Shown: piece after piece, positions 54,926 to 64,000 of the stretch
How positions within the stretch are numbered: the first letter of the stretch is position 1
Layout: each line of letters starts with the position of its first letter
From: Bettongia penicillata ogilbyi
Taxonomy: Eukaryota > Chordata > Mammalia > Diprotodontia > Potoroidae
Length of the DNA: 64,000 nt
Assembly: GCA_023548195.1 (NCBI GenBank)
Contig: JAJHZJ010000009.1
Location: 1,054,001 to 1,118,000 of the forward strand
Direction: 5' to 3'
Notes under the pieces: model-generated
The model's database searches: none
What the model saw: the letters and a program-made list of their open reading frames with translations, nothing else
Told to the model about the DNA's origin: nothing
Translations under genes and position numbers: made by a program

Positions 54926-54931
54926 CTATCC

Positions 54932-54975
<44 letters not shown>

Positions 54976-54998
54976 CTCTATCCATCCATTCATCTATC
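54926..54998. repeat. (ATCT)n microsatellite
   Basis: More than ten ATCT units with a few variant units at the ends. Confidence 0.97.
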
Positions 54999-55244
54999 AT
55001 TTATTTCCATATTTAACAAATTTAAGAAAATTCAACTAGATAGAAGTACAGTAAATAAAAATGTCCTTCAAATGAAAAAATTACCATAAAATATATTGTT
55101 TTTTGTTGGTGATACAGAAAAAGTTGTATGAATTGTTACTTTTACAACTTAAATAGTAGTGTATCAGATTAGAATAACTGGTTTCGAAGGTTGTTTCTAA
55201 CCCTAAAATTCTGAAGAAATTACAAGTGAATACGTTTTATCAGT
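54999..55244. other. Unassigned AT-rich stretch
   Basis: No gene. Words near 55180-55215 resemble the 3' tail of an old CR1 or MIR. Confidence 0.4.
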
Positions 55245-55395
55245 TAATCAGCAAACATTTGTTAACCACTATTCTGTTAATTGCCTGTGCTAGGCACTTA
55301 GGGAGATGCAAAGAAATATAGAACATAGTCCTTGTTCCCAGAGAGTATATAACCTAGCTGAAAATACAAGGAATTAATATATCAAAAGTTTAAAT
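55245..55395 (+). repeat. Fragment of the 'tttattaagcacctactatg' family
   Basis: It has 'cagcaaacatttgttaacca', 'gcctgtgctaggcactta' and 'gtccttgttcccagagagta'. Confidence 0.55.
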
Positions 55396-55534
55396 TACAT
55401 TTTGAATGTGAATAGGAACTGGAGCCATGATTTCACTGGTATAGGTTACTCTCAGATAAGGAAACTCCCTCTACCCAGTAGGTTGGCACTTTCTCCTCAA
55501 CTTAGAGTCTTACAGAGTTGCCTACAACACTGAG

Positions 55535-55642
55535 AGTTAAGTGATTTGCCCAGGGCCACATAACCAGTTTATGTCAGAGAGTATAGTTGAACTCAGGCCC
55601 TCTTGGCTTTAAAGTTAACTCTATTATGCTGCCTCTCTAAAG
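55535..55642 (-). repeat. tRNA-headed/MIR SINE fragment (antisense)
   Basis: It reads 'aagtgatttgcccagggcca', 'tgaactcaggccctcttggc' and 'ctattatgctgcc', the last being the antisense SINE head. Confidence 0.7.
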
Positions 55643-56030
55643 AAGGAAATAAGGATTCAAAACAATGGTGTCAAATGCTACAAGAGGGGTCAAGAACCTT
55701 GAGAAATGAAAAAAAGCCATTGGATTTGGCAGTTCAGAGATCATCAATAACCTCAGAGAGAACAGTTTCTATTGACTGATGAGATTGGAAGCTAGATTTA
55801 AAGGGCCTGAGAAGTGAATGAAAAGAGGGAAAAGGGAAGAAACAAATACAGATAACTTTAACTAGGAGCTTGACTAGGGAGGAGAAACACAAAGATGTTA
55901 GCTTAAGGAGGTGGTTGGGTTGAATGAAGGTGTTTTGATATTAGGGAAGATTCAGGTTTGTTCTTATGAAGTAGAGAAGGAGCCTAGGGGGTGGCTTTTA
56001 GGGACAACTTGCTGGTAGAAACAGGCAAAG
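55643..56030 (+). repeat. Fragment of the old repeat seen at 43450-45250
   Basis: The pair 'caatggtgtcaaatgctaca' and 'cctcagagagaacagtttct' and the later 'gaaacaggcaaaggtgatt' belong with the 43450 body. It is a 3' part only. Confidence 0.45.
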
Positions 56031-56754
56031 GTGATTAATTCATTGTGCTCCCAATGGCTGAGTTTTTGTTATAATAACTTTAATAATAATGGCTAATAAT
56101 AACACAATTTTATTGCAAATATTACATCTACCTATGAATTTTCCCTGTGTCTAAACTCTATATTGGTGTGCTTCTGGTGGACTCTGAGACTTGGATGAAC
56201 TGGAAGCTGCTCAGGTCAACAATCTCCAGTGATTCTGGTACCTACAGAAGTTGTGTCTTAGCAAAAGGCCAATCATCATCATACTACCAAAGAACTTCTG
56301 AACTGGAGATAATCCATGGAGGATGAGATTGGCTTTCATGGCACCTGAAACATAAGCTTTCTGGTCATGTGCTACTTGGTTTCCATTGGTCATCAGAAAA
56401 TAATTGAGTTCCTGCCCTGAATCAGACTGTATCAGGGACTCCACCTTTAGAAATTTCCAAAGTTGCCTTGGCTATATCCCCCTTTTAGGGGCAGACCCTA
56501 CAGAAGATCATGTCCTGACAACAGAAGTCAGCTAACTTTAACCTACCCTAACCTTTGACTGTGGTTGAAATTTTTGTCTCAGGACTTTAAGAAATTTTTG
56601 GAGAGTTGGATAAACCTTTGACCAACTGAACATGGAATTTAGGAGCAGTGTTCAGTTGTAGATCATCCTAAAGTTTTCTCAATAGTTCTGGCTTGTAATT
56701 AGCTTTCATGGGACAGTTTGCCAAGGGCCTTATGAGTTCACCTAAGGATAAACT
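56031..56754. other. Unassigned stretch
   Basis: No gene or clear repeat. Confidence 0.4.
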
Positions 56755-57860
56755 TTTAGAAAAGGAACTGAAGTCACAGAATTTCATATTTAGAAGGAAT
56801 TATTGTCGTCATCTAGTCCAACCCTTTTTGAATCAGAATTCTCTCCACAATGTCCCTTACAAGTGGTCATACGACTTTCACTGGAAGAATTCTTGTAAAA
56901 AAGAACCCACTTCCTTCCAAAGTAGCCTATTCCCCTTTGGTACTGCTCTAATTTTTAGGTGATTTTTCCTTAAATACATCCTAAATCTGTCTTTATTCAG
57001 TTTCAGTTCTGTCAGCCAACAAGAATATATTAGGCACCTATTATTTCCGTGCTAGGTGCCAATTCTTCCCTCTGCAACTAGCCTTTCAAATGCTTGTAGA
57101 TAACCATCATGCTCTCCCATCTTCCCCCTATTCCCACATAAATTCTCCAAGTTAAACATCCTTAGCTTTTTTCTATTGATTCTTTAGCCGCATTGTTGGC
57201 TACTCTGATTAAGTAGAGTCTTCCTGTTCCTGGTTTTAGACTTGCTCTGTCAAATCTTTTCCTGGTCCTTTCATATTCCCAACTATATAAATCCTTTCTT
57301 TCCTTCCCTCTTGACTTTACCTCTTCAAGGCTCAGCTGAAAGAATTTTGTCAAGTAGGAAACCTATTACATGACACTTATGGAAGGGATCATGCAGCTGA
57401 ACTCTATTTATGCAACCTAAGATTACATGAGCTTGGCCACCATGTCACACAGTTGACTCATATTGACCTTACAGTTCACTAAAGCTCCCAGATTTTTGTC
57501 ACCCAGGTTATTGTGCCTCCCACATCTTATACTTAGGCAGTTTATTTTTTGAGTCTAAATATAGGACTTTCTAATTATCACTATTAAATTTCATATTTTT
57601 GTATTTTTCCATTATTCTAGTCCAGAGATGTCAAACATGTCGCCCAGAGGTCACTTTATAGCCTGCAGCACTCCTGGGGCCCCAAATCAGATTAAAATAT
57701 AATAAGGTTTTCTGAGTAAGAGGTAATTGCAAAAACTAAAATTTAATAAGGTTTTCTGAGTCAATATGCTCCCATATTCTACTGTTCAAGACCATAAAGA
57801 TTTTTGAATTTTAATTCTATCACTTCTCTCAGTTTCATGTCATTAATAATTTTATAAGTA
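56755..57860 (-). mobile_element. CR1/L3-type LINE (antisense), interrupted
   Basis: It opens 'tcatatttagaaggaattat' and 'catctagtccaaccctttt' and runs through 'cccttacaagtggtcatac' and 'gataaccatcatgctctccc'. It continues at 57420-57600 with 'acacagttgactcatattga' and 'aaagctcccagatttttgtc'. Inserts lie near 57013-57060, 57170-57395 and 57620-57720. Confidence 0.7.
57620..57720 (-). mobile_element. hAT-type MITE fragment nested in CR1
   Basis: It has 'gtcaaacatgtcgcc' at the left and 'ccaaatcagattaaaatata' inside, which fits an inverted, truncated copy of the family at 19062-19240. Confidence 0.55.
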
Positions 57861-57951
57861 TGCCATTTATGGCTATTTAAATCAATGATAAAATTTTTAA
57901 ATAAAACAAGGTTCAAGACATCAGATTCTTTGGGCACTCTTCTAAGAGATC

Positions 57952-58240
57952 ACCCTCCAAACTGACCTCAGGACAATGGTAACTTTTGGTGATTGCTTCC
58001 CTCTAAGTGAGTACCTGAAAAGGCCAGCCTAAAACAGTCAAGATCTCCCATTGCATCCTGAACCATCTCCAGACATCTTGATGAATATCTGATCACTGGA
58101 CCCAGATGGCTCAGGAAGAGAAAATGAGGTTGGTGACCTGCACAGCCCACCCTCACTCAAAACAAAGTCAAGTACAAGTCATGTCATCATTTCTCTGATG
58201 TCATGGTCTTCTTCAAAAATGAAGGAAGAACACAGACAGA
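57952..58240 (-). repeat. RTE-tailed SINE (antisense)
   Basis: On the minus strand it starts 'ttcttcatttttgaagaaga' and continues with 'tgacatgacttgtacttgac' and 'gagccatctgggtccagtga', as in the copy at 60389. The start resembles the tail of the RTE LINEs at 4555 and 14028. Confidence 0.75.
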
Positions 58241-59329
58241 CAGAACTTTTGGTATGAACATTTAGACCATTCTTAGTCTATATCTCTCCATTCTGTTCAA
58301 AAGATTAGAATGAAAAAGGATTCTGGGAAGATGGAAGAGTGGGTCATAAAATTGCAAGCTCTCAAGATTTTCCCCTACAAAAGAGTTAAAATAGCACCTT
58401 AGAGCAAACAAAGTTTGGGTGAAGGTAAATAAAAATAGGGCACAATCTGGATTTTCTTGGGACAATTTGAGAAAATCAGAAGAAAAATCCCAGGGAGAGA
58501 CTTGGTCCCTGTGAAGAGTAAACACTTCCAGGCTAGGGTCAGTTTTAACAACAAGTGGCAAGTCTTGGGGTTAGCTGGTTTGAGGGGCAGCATTGGCCCC
58601 AGCTATAGAAACCGCTACCCCCTCGGGATAGTGAGGGAACTTGGACAGTTGAGCCCAGGGAAGATTGAGGGAACCTCTGCTGATAAAGGATGTCAGACCC
58701 AGCTGTGCTGTGAGGGGTAAGGAGTGAAAAGGAACCAGTAGACACCTAGTGAGTCCAGAAGGAGTGGGGCAGAAAGACCCTGGCATTGGGTACTTCCAGC
58801 AAGTTGGAGGTTTGCCTTTGGTTCCAAGCTAGAGGGGAGAACTGAAGATCTGGGACAAGAGGCACCATTTCCTATATCCCAGGGCTAGAGGTAATTACAA
58901 AAACTAAGCTATTACCACAAAAAAAAAATGCACAGGCAAAGGAGAAAGAATCCAACCATAGAAAGCTACTATGGGACTAGAGATGACCTGGGTTCATCTT
59001 CAGAAGAAGATACTGAAATAAAGAAACCCCCAAAGAGTAATTCATAGAAGATCTTTAAAAAGACTTTAAAAATCAAATGACAGAGATGGAGGGAAAACTG
59101 AAAAAACAAAAGAATAATCTAAGAAAAACAAGGAAGTTATGAAAGGAAAGTCAATCAATTAGAAAAGGAGATTCAGAATCTTAAGGCAGAAAATGACATC
59201 TTGAAAATTAGAATTAGGCAAAGTGAAGCCAGTGAAATTATAAGAGATCAAGAAATAATTAAACAAAATGTGAATAATGAAAAAATAGAAGAGAAAATGA
59301 AACACTTTATAAGAAAAATGACAGATTTA

Positions 59330-59460
59330 AAGAATATATCAAGAAGAAAAATATAAAAAATACAAATACAAAAATAATAAAAAGAATATAAAAATAAAAA
59401 TATAAAAAAGAATATATCAAGAAGGAAAATAAAAAATATAAAAATAAGAAAGAATCTTGA
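59330..59460 (+). repeat. AAATATAAAAA-type expansion inside ORF1
   Basis: Variants of 'aaaaatataaaaaatac' recur at 59342-59415. 'gaatatatcaagaagaaaaa' (59332) recurs as 'gaatatatcaagaaggaaaa' (59410), so a stretch of roughly 78 bp was duplicated. Confidence 0.8.
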
Positions 59461-60185
59461 TATAAAAATACAAGAGATAATTAAAGAAAATTGTCCTGAA
59501 GCATTAGAAGAAGGGGGAAAAGTAGAAATAGAAAAAAAAAAATCCATGAATCACCACTTAAAAGAGACCCTATGAGGAAAACTCATAGGAATATCATAGT
59601 CAAATTCCAAAACCCCTAGCTCAGGGATAAAATATTAAAAGCACCAAGAATAAAACAACTTAAATATGATGGTGCTACCATTAGAATCACACAAGACCTA
59701 GCAGCAGAGATTGTAAAGGACCACAGGTCTTGGAACACAATATACTGAAGAGCAAAAGAACTGGGTCAGGCTGAAAATATTATACTCTGCAAAGTTAAGT
59801 ATTAACCTGAATGAAAATAAAATGGACATTTGGTAAACTCTCAGACATCCAAGACTTGGTTTAAAAAAATCCTGAACTCAATAGAAGATTCAACATACAA
59901 GAACCAAGAAAAATATAAGGTACATAACCACAGACCAATTATAAGGGATTCATAAGGAGAGACTATTAATCTTTTATATATGTAAAATGTATATCTAAGA
60001 TTCTTATTAATAATTGGGGAGCTCATAAGAAAGGTTGGGTTACACTTGATTAGGAATAGCTAAAAAGAGTATTATTTTATAAAAATGAAGTGCAAGAGGA
60101 AGAATTGAAATAGAGAAATTAGACAGGGTAGGAGGGCTGGTAGTTCTGGTGACCTACTTTCATTGAGAACAGGTTTAAGAGGGAA

Positions 60186-60258
60186 ATATATATATGTATA
60201 TGTATATATATATGTATATATATATATATATATGTTTGTATATATGTATATATATTTA
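60186..60258. repeat. TATA/TATG microsatellite
   Basis: Alternating TATATG and TATATA units in the half-L1 3' UTR. Confidence 0.92.
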
Positions 60259-60388
60259 GAAGAGTATAAAAATCTTCTAAATTCAGAAGAGATAAAATGA
60301 TGGAGTCATAGGGAGGAGGGAGAGGATTGGGGAGGGATCTTTAAAGGGGAGAGTGAAGGAACAGGTAAAAGGGGATATAGAAGGGTGT

Positions 60389-60631
60389 TGTGTGTTCATC
60401 CTTCATTGCCAAAGAAGACCCTGCCATCAGAGAAATAGTGACATGACTTGCACTTGACTTTGTTTTGAGTGAGGGAGGGCTGTGCAGGTCACCAGCCTCA
60501 CTTCTCCAGAACTATCTGAATACAGTGACCAGATATTCATCAGGATGACTGGAGATGACTCAGGATGAGGCAATTGGGGTTAAGTGACTTGCCCAAGGTC
60601 ACACAGCTAGTGAGTGTCAAGTGTCTGAGGT
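60389..60631 (+). repeat. RTE-tailed SINE with a MIR-like end
   Basis: The first part has 'tgttcatccttcattgccaa', 'gtgacatgacttgcacttga' and 'agggagggctgtgcagg'. The last part changes to 'ttaagtgacttgcccaaggt' and 'cacacagctagtgagtgtca', a MIR/CORE-like segment. Confidence 0.8.
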
Positions 60632-60670
60632 GAGCAGATAGGTGGTGCTGTGGATAGAGCACCAGTTCAG
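60632..60670 (+). repeat. tRNA-headed SINE, 5' fragment only
   Basis: Only the head 'gcagataggtggtgctgtgg' and 'atagagcaccagttcagg' is present. Unlike LINE-primed copies, it is truncated at the 3' side. Confidence 0.6.
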
Positions 60671-60925
60671 GAGTTACAAAGCTACAATGGTGGAAGCAAA
60701 GGGAGAAGGTTCAAGGTAGAAGCATCAGGATGTGGGGTAGAGTGAGAAGTTGCTTACTGAAAGTGATAGAGGTGAGATACAGTGAAGGGTGACTTGATGT
60801 GTACTGTTGGATGGAAAAGTTAGAAACTGCTGCAACTTTAAAGACATAACTAAATAATATCATAAACACAGACCTCTCTAAATGTAGTGTAAATGTAAAT
60901 ATTAGCCCAGTATTTCTATTTTATC

Positions 60926-61198
60926 TAATTATTGTCGTTTAGTCATTTTTCAGTCATGTCTGACTCTCCATGACCCCATCTGGGGTTTTCTTAGCAAAAA
61001 TATTGGAATGACTGGCCATTTCCCTCTCTAGCTCATCTTTATAAATGAGGAAACTGAGGCAAGCAGGGTGAAGTGACTAGCCTATTGTCAAAAAGCTGGT
61101 AAGTTTCTGAGTCTGGATTTGAACTCACAAAGATGAGTCTTCCTAATGTCAGGCCTGGCACTCACACACACACAGACCCTGTACTACCTAGCTGCCCT
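60926..61198 (-). repeat. tRNA-headed marsupial SINE (antisense), first of a tandem pair
   Basis: On the plus strand it reads 'ttgtcgtttagtcatttttc', 'tgaccccatctggggttttc', 'gaggaaactgaggcaagcag' and ends 'tacctagctgcc'. A short CACACA run interrupts it near 61160. Confidence 0.9.
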
Positions 61199-61204
61199 AG
61201 CTCC

Positions 61205-61470
61205 AGTGTTCGTGTTCAGTCATTTTAGTCATATCCAACTCTTCATGATCACATCTAGTGTTTTCCTAGCAAAGATACTGGAATGGTTTGCCATTTCCTT
61301 TTCTAGTTTATTTTTATACATGAGGAAACTGAAGTAAACAGGGTTAATTAAGTGACTTGCCCAGGGTCACACAGTTAGTAAATGTATGAGTCTGGATTTG
61401 AACTCAGGAAGATGATTCTTCCTGACCCCAGGCCCTGCACTGTGTCCACTATGCCACCTAATTGCCTGTT
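61205..61470 (-). repeat. tRNA-headed marsupial SINE (antisense), second of a tandem pair
   Basis: It reads 'gttcgtgttcagtcatttta', 'gaatggtttgccatttcctt', 'gacttgcccagggtcacaca' and ends 'atgccacctaattgcc'. It starts a few bases after the first copy ends. Confidence 0.9.
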
Positions 61471-62640
61471 ATATCTGACTAAATAGCTGAAATTATAATG
61501 GTATGTTACCATTTCAAAGAATCAGTATTGAAAATATGAAGTTGAATGATGTGATAATTTGATTTCAATTAGTTACTTTTTTTCTCTAGAATGATTCAAT
61601 TTCATTTATTTGTAGTCCAAAAAACTTGGACTTTGGTAAGAAATTTACATTATTATCATAATTTATCACAATATATGTTATGATATGTTATAACCTGGCC
61701 TATCTAATATTTTATCTATCATAACATATATTTACAATTTTTAAAAACTTAAAAGAACTCTATATTTGGTAAAATGTGCAGGAATTGTAAATTTTCTATT
61801 GAAATGCAAATAATTCAAAAATTCAAATATTTCACATAAGGTAAGGTTATATTATGAATGAACCAATATTAGACAACTCACAACTTCAAGGCAGAAGTTG
61901 AAGGGTGTCTGTAAAACTATAAAGTCTTCATGGTCATCTAACGCTTACTAGAGTTTTCGTCTATACTAGGTTGCCCATCTGCCTGCATTTCTAAGACACA
62001 GAATAGTAAATCAACAGAATTTCATTTGTAACCTTTTTCTTCCAGGTAGATCAACACCTCTACAAAGACATAGGATGCCTGTATCTTTGGTTTTTAAAAG
62101 TTTTGCGTAAAGTTATGGCTGTGCCATAGCCTATGCCAGTATGAGCAATGTTTGACTTGGCAACAGCTGGCACAAGAACAACTTACATATATGAAAAGTT
62201 TCAGGGAGTGATCCCTTCTTGCCAAGGATGGAGATTAGGAGATACCTCTGCTACCTCTGTTTTCAAAGCAAATACACTCTCCTTATCTGGTTGTCGTTCC
62301 TTGAAAGTGGAGCCAGAGGGAGCCCCAGGGACATATTTTCAGACCAGCTTAGTTGGTTTACGCTGAGGCTAATTTTAATCTGCAGCTATCTCTCGAAGCC
62401 ATTTGATCAGTTCATACTTGTTGGCCAGATTGAGACCTCTGGAATTCACAACTAGAATTGATGGATTGCTTGAGTATATGTTGGATGGAAAAGTCACATT
62501 TTGCCCTAGCCTCAAAATATTGTCTCAGGCAGTTTCTCCCCAGCCCAAGGACACAGCCTGACCCAGCAACAACCGTTATCTCCCTTCCTGCTACAGCAGC
62601 CAGCTGCACCTGTAAAATTTATTAGTCTGAATCAACTATG
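61471..62640. other. Unassigned stretch
   Basis: AT-rich to 62100, then a more balanced 500 bp. Frames at 62148-62366 and 62219-62455 overlap in two phases and match no domain I know. Confidence 0.4.
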
Positions 62641-62649
62641 TACTGACTG

Positions 62650-63170
62650 AATTGGCCATGCACGGGGTCAAAATGACATTTACTACTCACTGACCAATCA
62701 TATATATCCTATACTTAGACATCTGTATACTCCCTCACATTTATCTTGTCTAACAAGATGTTGATGAGAGCGATCTGGCGTTTCTGAGTCAGTGCTGAAT
62801 GGTAGTTGACTTAGTGGCTTTTCAGGCCTAAAACCACACCTCCAGGTAACCCCACCTTGGGCTATTTCTTGATGAACTCTAGGTAAAATACCTGCACAGT
62901 AGATACAAAAAGTGCATGTTCCTTAAGAACTGGCCACTCCTTAACCAATCCCCACAATCACAAAACACCTAGTTAGCCTATTTGGCATGTTTCCTACAGA
63001 ATATTCTATATAAACTTTCCCTGTACCCTTCTAAGGTTGCAGGTTCCCTAAGAACTGTTGCGCGCTAAAAAGTGTAATAAATTGTACCTTGACCTCAACA
63101 ATGCTTGGGTTAGCAAATTCCTTCCAGGCAGCCTGCCTGTGGTACCCTGGTCTTTGTGGGGGTCCCACCA
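62650..63170 (+). mobile_element. LTR of an endogenous retrovirus (class I type), ends uncertain
   Basis: It has a TATA box 'ctatataaac' (63006-63015), AATAAA (63076-63081) and a GC-containing leader 'ctgttgcgcgc' between them. The region before the TATA box is about 350 bp, a usual U3 length. 'tttgtgggggtccc' near 63155 resembles the sequence just after an LTR of this class. No viral genes are seen and no TG...CA ends or target duplication could be fixed. Confidence 0.5.
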
Positions 63171-63369
63171 CCCCCTTCAAGCCCTCATCAGACCTACAGA
63201 CCAATACAGCCTAGGAGAGCCCATGCTCAGTGGTACCCAGTCTCCTGGGAATCCACAAGCATAGGACCCAGACTTGGTATAGAAACCAAGGAGACACAGA
63301 AACAAAAGGTAATATGGAACATTATTGGAAAGCTACAGTTGGCAGAAAGCTTCCTAAGATTTGTGGCCG
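63171..63369. other. Possible short residue of retroviral leader, or unassigned
   Basis: It follows the LTR-like block directly. It contains no recognisable gag sequence. Confidence 0.3.
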
Positions 63370-63704
63370 TCTTCCCAAACTCCAGTCTCCTATTGTAATA
63401 ATGTATCCCCCCTGTATACTGAGGCTAGTGGGACTCCTCACTCTTTCTCATCCTCCAAACCATGTGTTGCCAAGTCCTATCATTTCTACCTTCATAATAG
63501 CCTCTACCCTCATCAGGCCCTCATCACCTCATGCCTGGAATATTGCAATAGCCTGCTGATGAGTCTGCCTGACTCAAATCTCTCCCCGCTCTAGCCTATC
63601 CCCCATTCAACTGCCAAAGTAATCTTCCTAAAGTGCAGGTCTGACGAAGTCACTCCCATCACAACCAACCCTTACCACGCAATGAATGGTTTTCTATTAC
63701 CCTG
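63370..63704 (+). mobile_element. L2 LINE ORF2 C-terminal region
   Basis: Words 'catcacctcatgcctggaat' and 'attgcaatagcctgctgatg' encode the L2 'YCNSLL' block, which is visible as EYCNSLLMSLP in the frame ending at 63594. 'gtaatcttcctaaagtgcag' follows. It is cut by the next SINE and is the part that would precede the L2 piece at the start of this window. Confidence 0.75.
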
Positions 63705-63945
63705 AGGCAGCTGAGTGGCACAGTGGCTAGAGTGCTGGACCTAAAGCTAGGAAGACTTACCTTGCTGAGTTCAAATCTGTCCTCAGATACTTACTAGCTG
63801 TGTGACCCTGGGCAAGTCACTTAACCCTGTTTGCCTTAATTTCCTCATCTGTAAAATGAGCTGGAGAAGGAAATGGCAAACCACTCCAGTTTCTTTGTGA
63901 AGAAAACCCCAAATGGGGTCACAAAGAGTTTGACATGGCTGAACA
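63705..63945 (+). repeat. tRNA-headed marsupial SINE, full length
   Basis: Head 'gaggcagctgagtggcacag', then 'gagttcaaatctgtcctcag', 'gggcaagtcacttaaccctg', 'atggcaaaccactccagttt' and 'caaatggggtcacaaagagt'. It is the best preserved copy in the window. Confidence 0.95.
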
Positions 63946-64000
63946 ACGATTACTTTGAGGATCTAATATAAAATCTTCTTTTCAGCATCATCAAACAAAA

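Larger units (their letters stand above)
58310..60850 (+). mobile_element. Half-L1 (HAL1-type), second subfamily, with a nested SINE
   Basis: The leader starts 'aaaaaggattctgggaagat' near 58312, and about 600 bp of leader follow. ORF1 begins near 58930 and has a long Lys/Glu coiled-coil zone to 59310. A locally expanded AAATATAAAAA zone comes next, then a decayed RNA-binding half to about 59900. UTR sequence follows directly, with a microsatellite and the SINE at 60389-60631, and the element ends near 60850. There is no ORF2. ORF1 differs from the copy at 24939, so this is a separate lineage or a much older copy. Confidence 0.65.

Noticed and set aside
54926..54998. Regular short direct repeats that might suggest a CRISPR array.
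   Set aside because: It is a plain (ATCT)n microsatellite with no spacers, in vertebrate DNA.
62650..63370. A provirus, given an LTR-like block followed by a leader-like segment.
   Set aside because: L2 sequence starts at about 63370 with no gag, pol or env between, so at most an LTR remnant is supported.
63705..63945. SINE heads with tRNA-like character, considered as tRNA genes.
   Set aside because: They continue directly into the SINE body and recur through the window. I cannot fold a proper cloverleaf from any of them.

Overview
This is 64 kb of vertebrate nuclear DNA, almost certainly from a marsupial. I find no protein-coding exon, tRNA gene, CRISPR array or bacterial feature I can defend. 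The sequence is AT-rich and poor in CpG outside one island. It is dominated by transposon remnants: tRNA-headed SINEs with a MIR-like core, LINE-1, ORF1-only L1 derivatives, L2, CR1/L3 and RTE LINEs, hAT-type DNA elements and retroviral LTRs. The marsupial call rests on the SINE family (a tRNA-like head followed by a MIR-like core) and on L1 and RTE types that I recall from opossum and Australian marsupials. The species cannot be settled by reading. All family names come from pattern recognition, not a database search.

Layout. 1-5.2 kb: an L2 3' end, an antisense L1 3' end, a hAT fragment, a CR1/L3 tail, then an RTE 3' end lying back to back with a 7SL RNA pseudogene. 5.2-14.3 kb: MIR-type SINEs, a large microsatellite field near 9.5 kb, a hAT element with a second element nested in it, a fold-back MITE, pairs of locally duplicated segments and a second RTE 3' end. 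14.4-23.7 kb: hAT fragments, antisense L1 3' ends, an L1 that jumps from its 5' leader to the ORF2 tail, and a SINE split by an L1 with matching target-site duplications. 24.0-33.2 kb: a half-L1 carrying only ORF1, a microsatellite-rich stretch and an antisense L1 reverse-transcriptase segment. 33.2-34.4 kb: a short CpG island with a GC-rich minisatellite between two copies of an LTR-like segment. 37-46.3 kb: a second ORF1-only L1 derivative, a purine-strand tract, a three-deep nest (L1, antisense L1, solo LTR) and more antisense L1. 46.3-57.9 kb: a long CR1/L3 LINE with a readable reverse-transcriptase block, a second 7SL pseudogene and antisense CR1/L3. 57.9-64 kb: RTE-tailed SINEs, a third ORF1-only L1 derivative, a tandem SINE pair, an LTR, L2 and a final SINE.

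There is no operon-like or pathway logic here. The window is best read as intergenic or long-intronic DNA. Its value is in the record of retrotransposition: two full-length 7SL copies, three L1 elements that appear to lack ORF2, dated nests, and one anomalous CpG island. I did not find a new cellular system.
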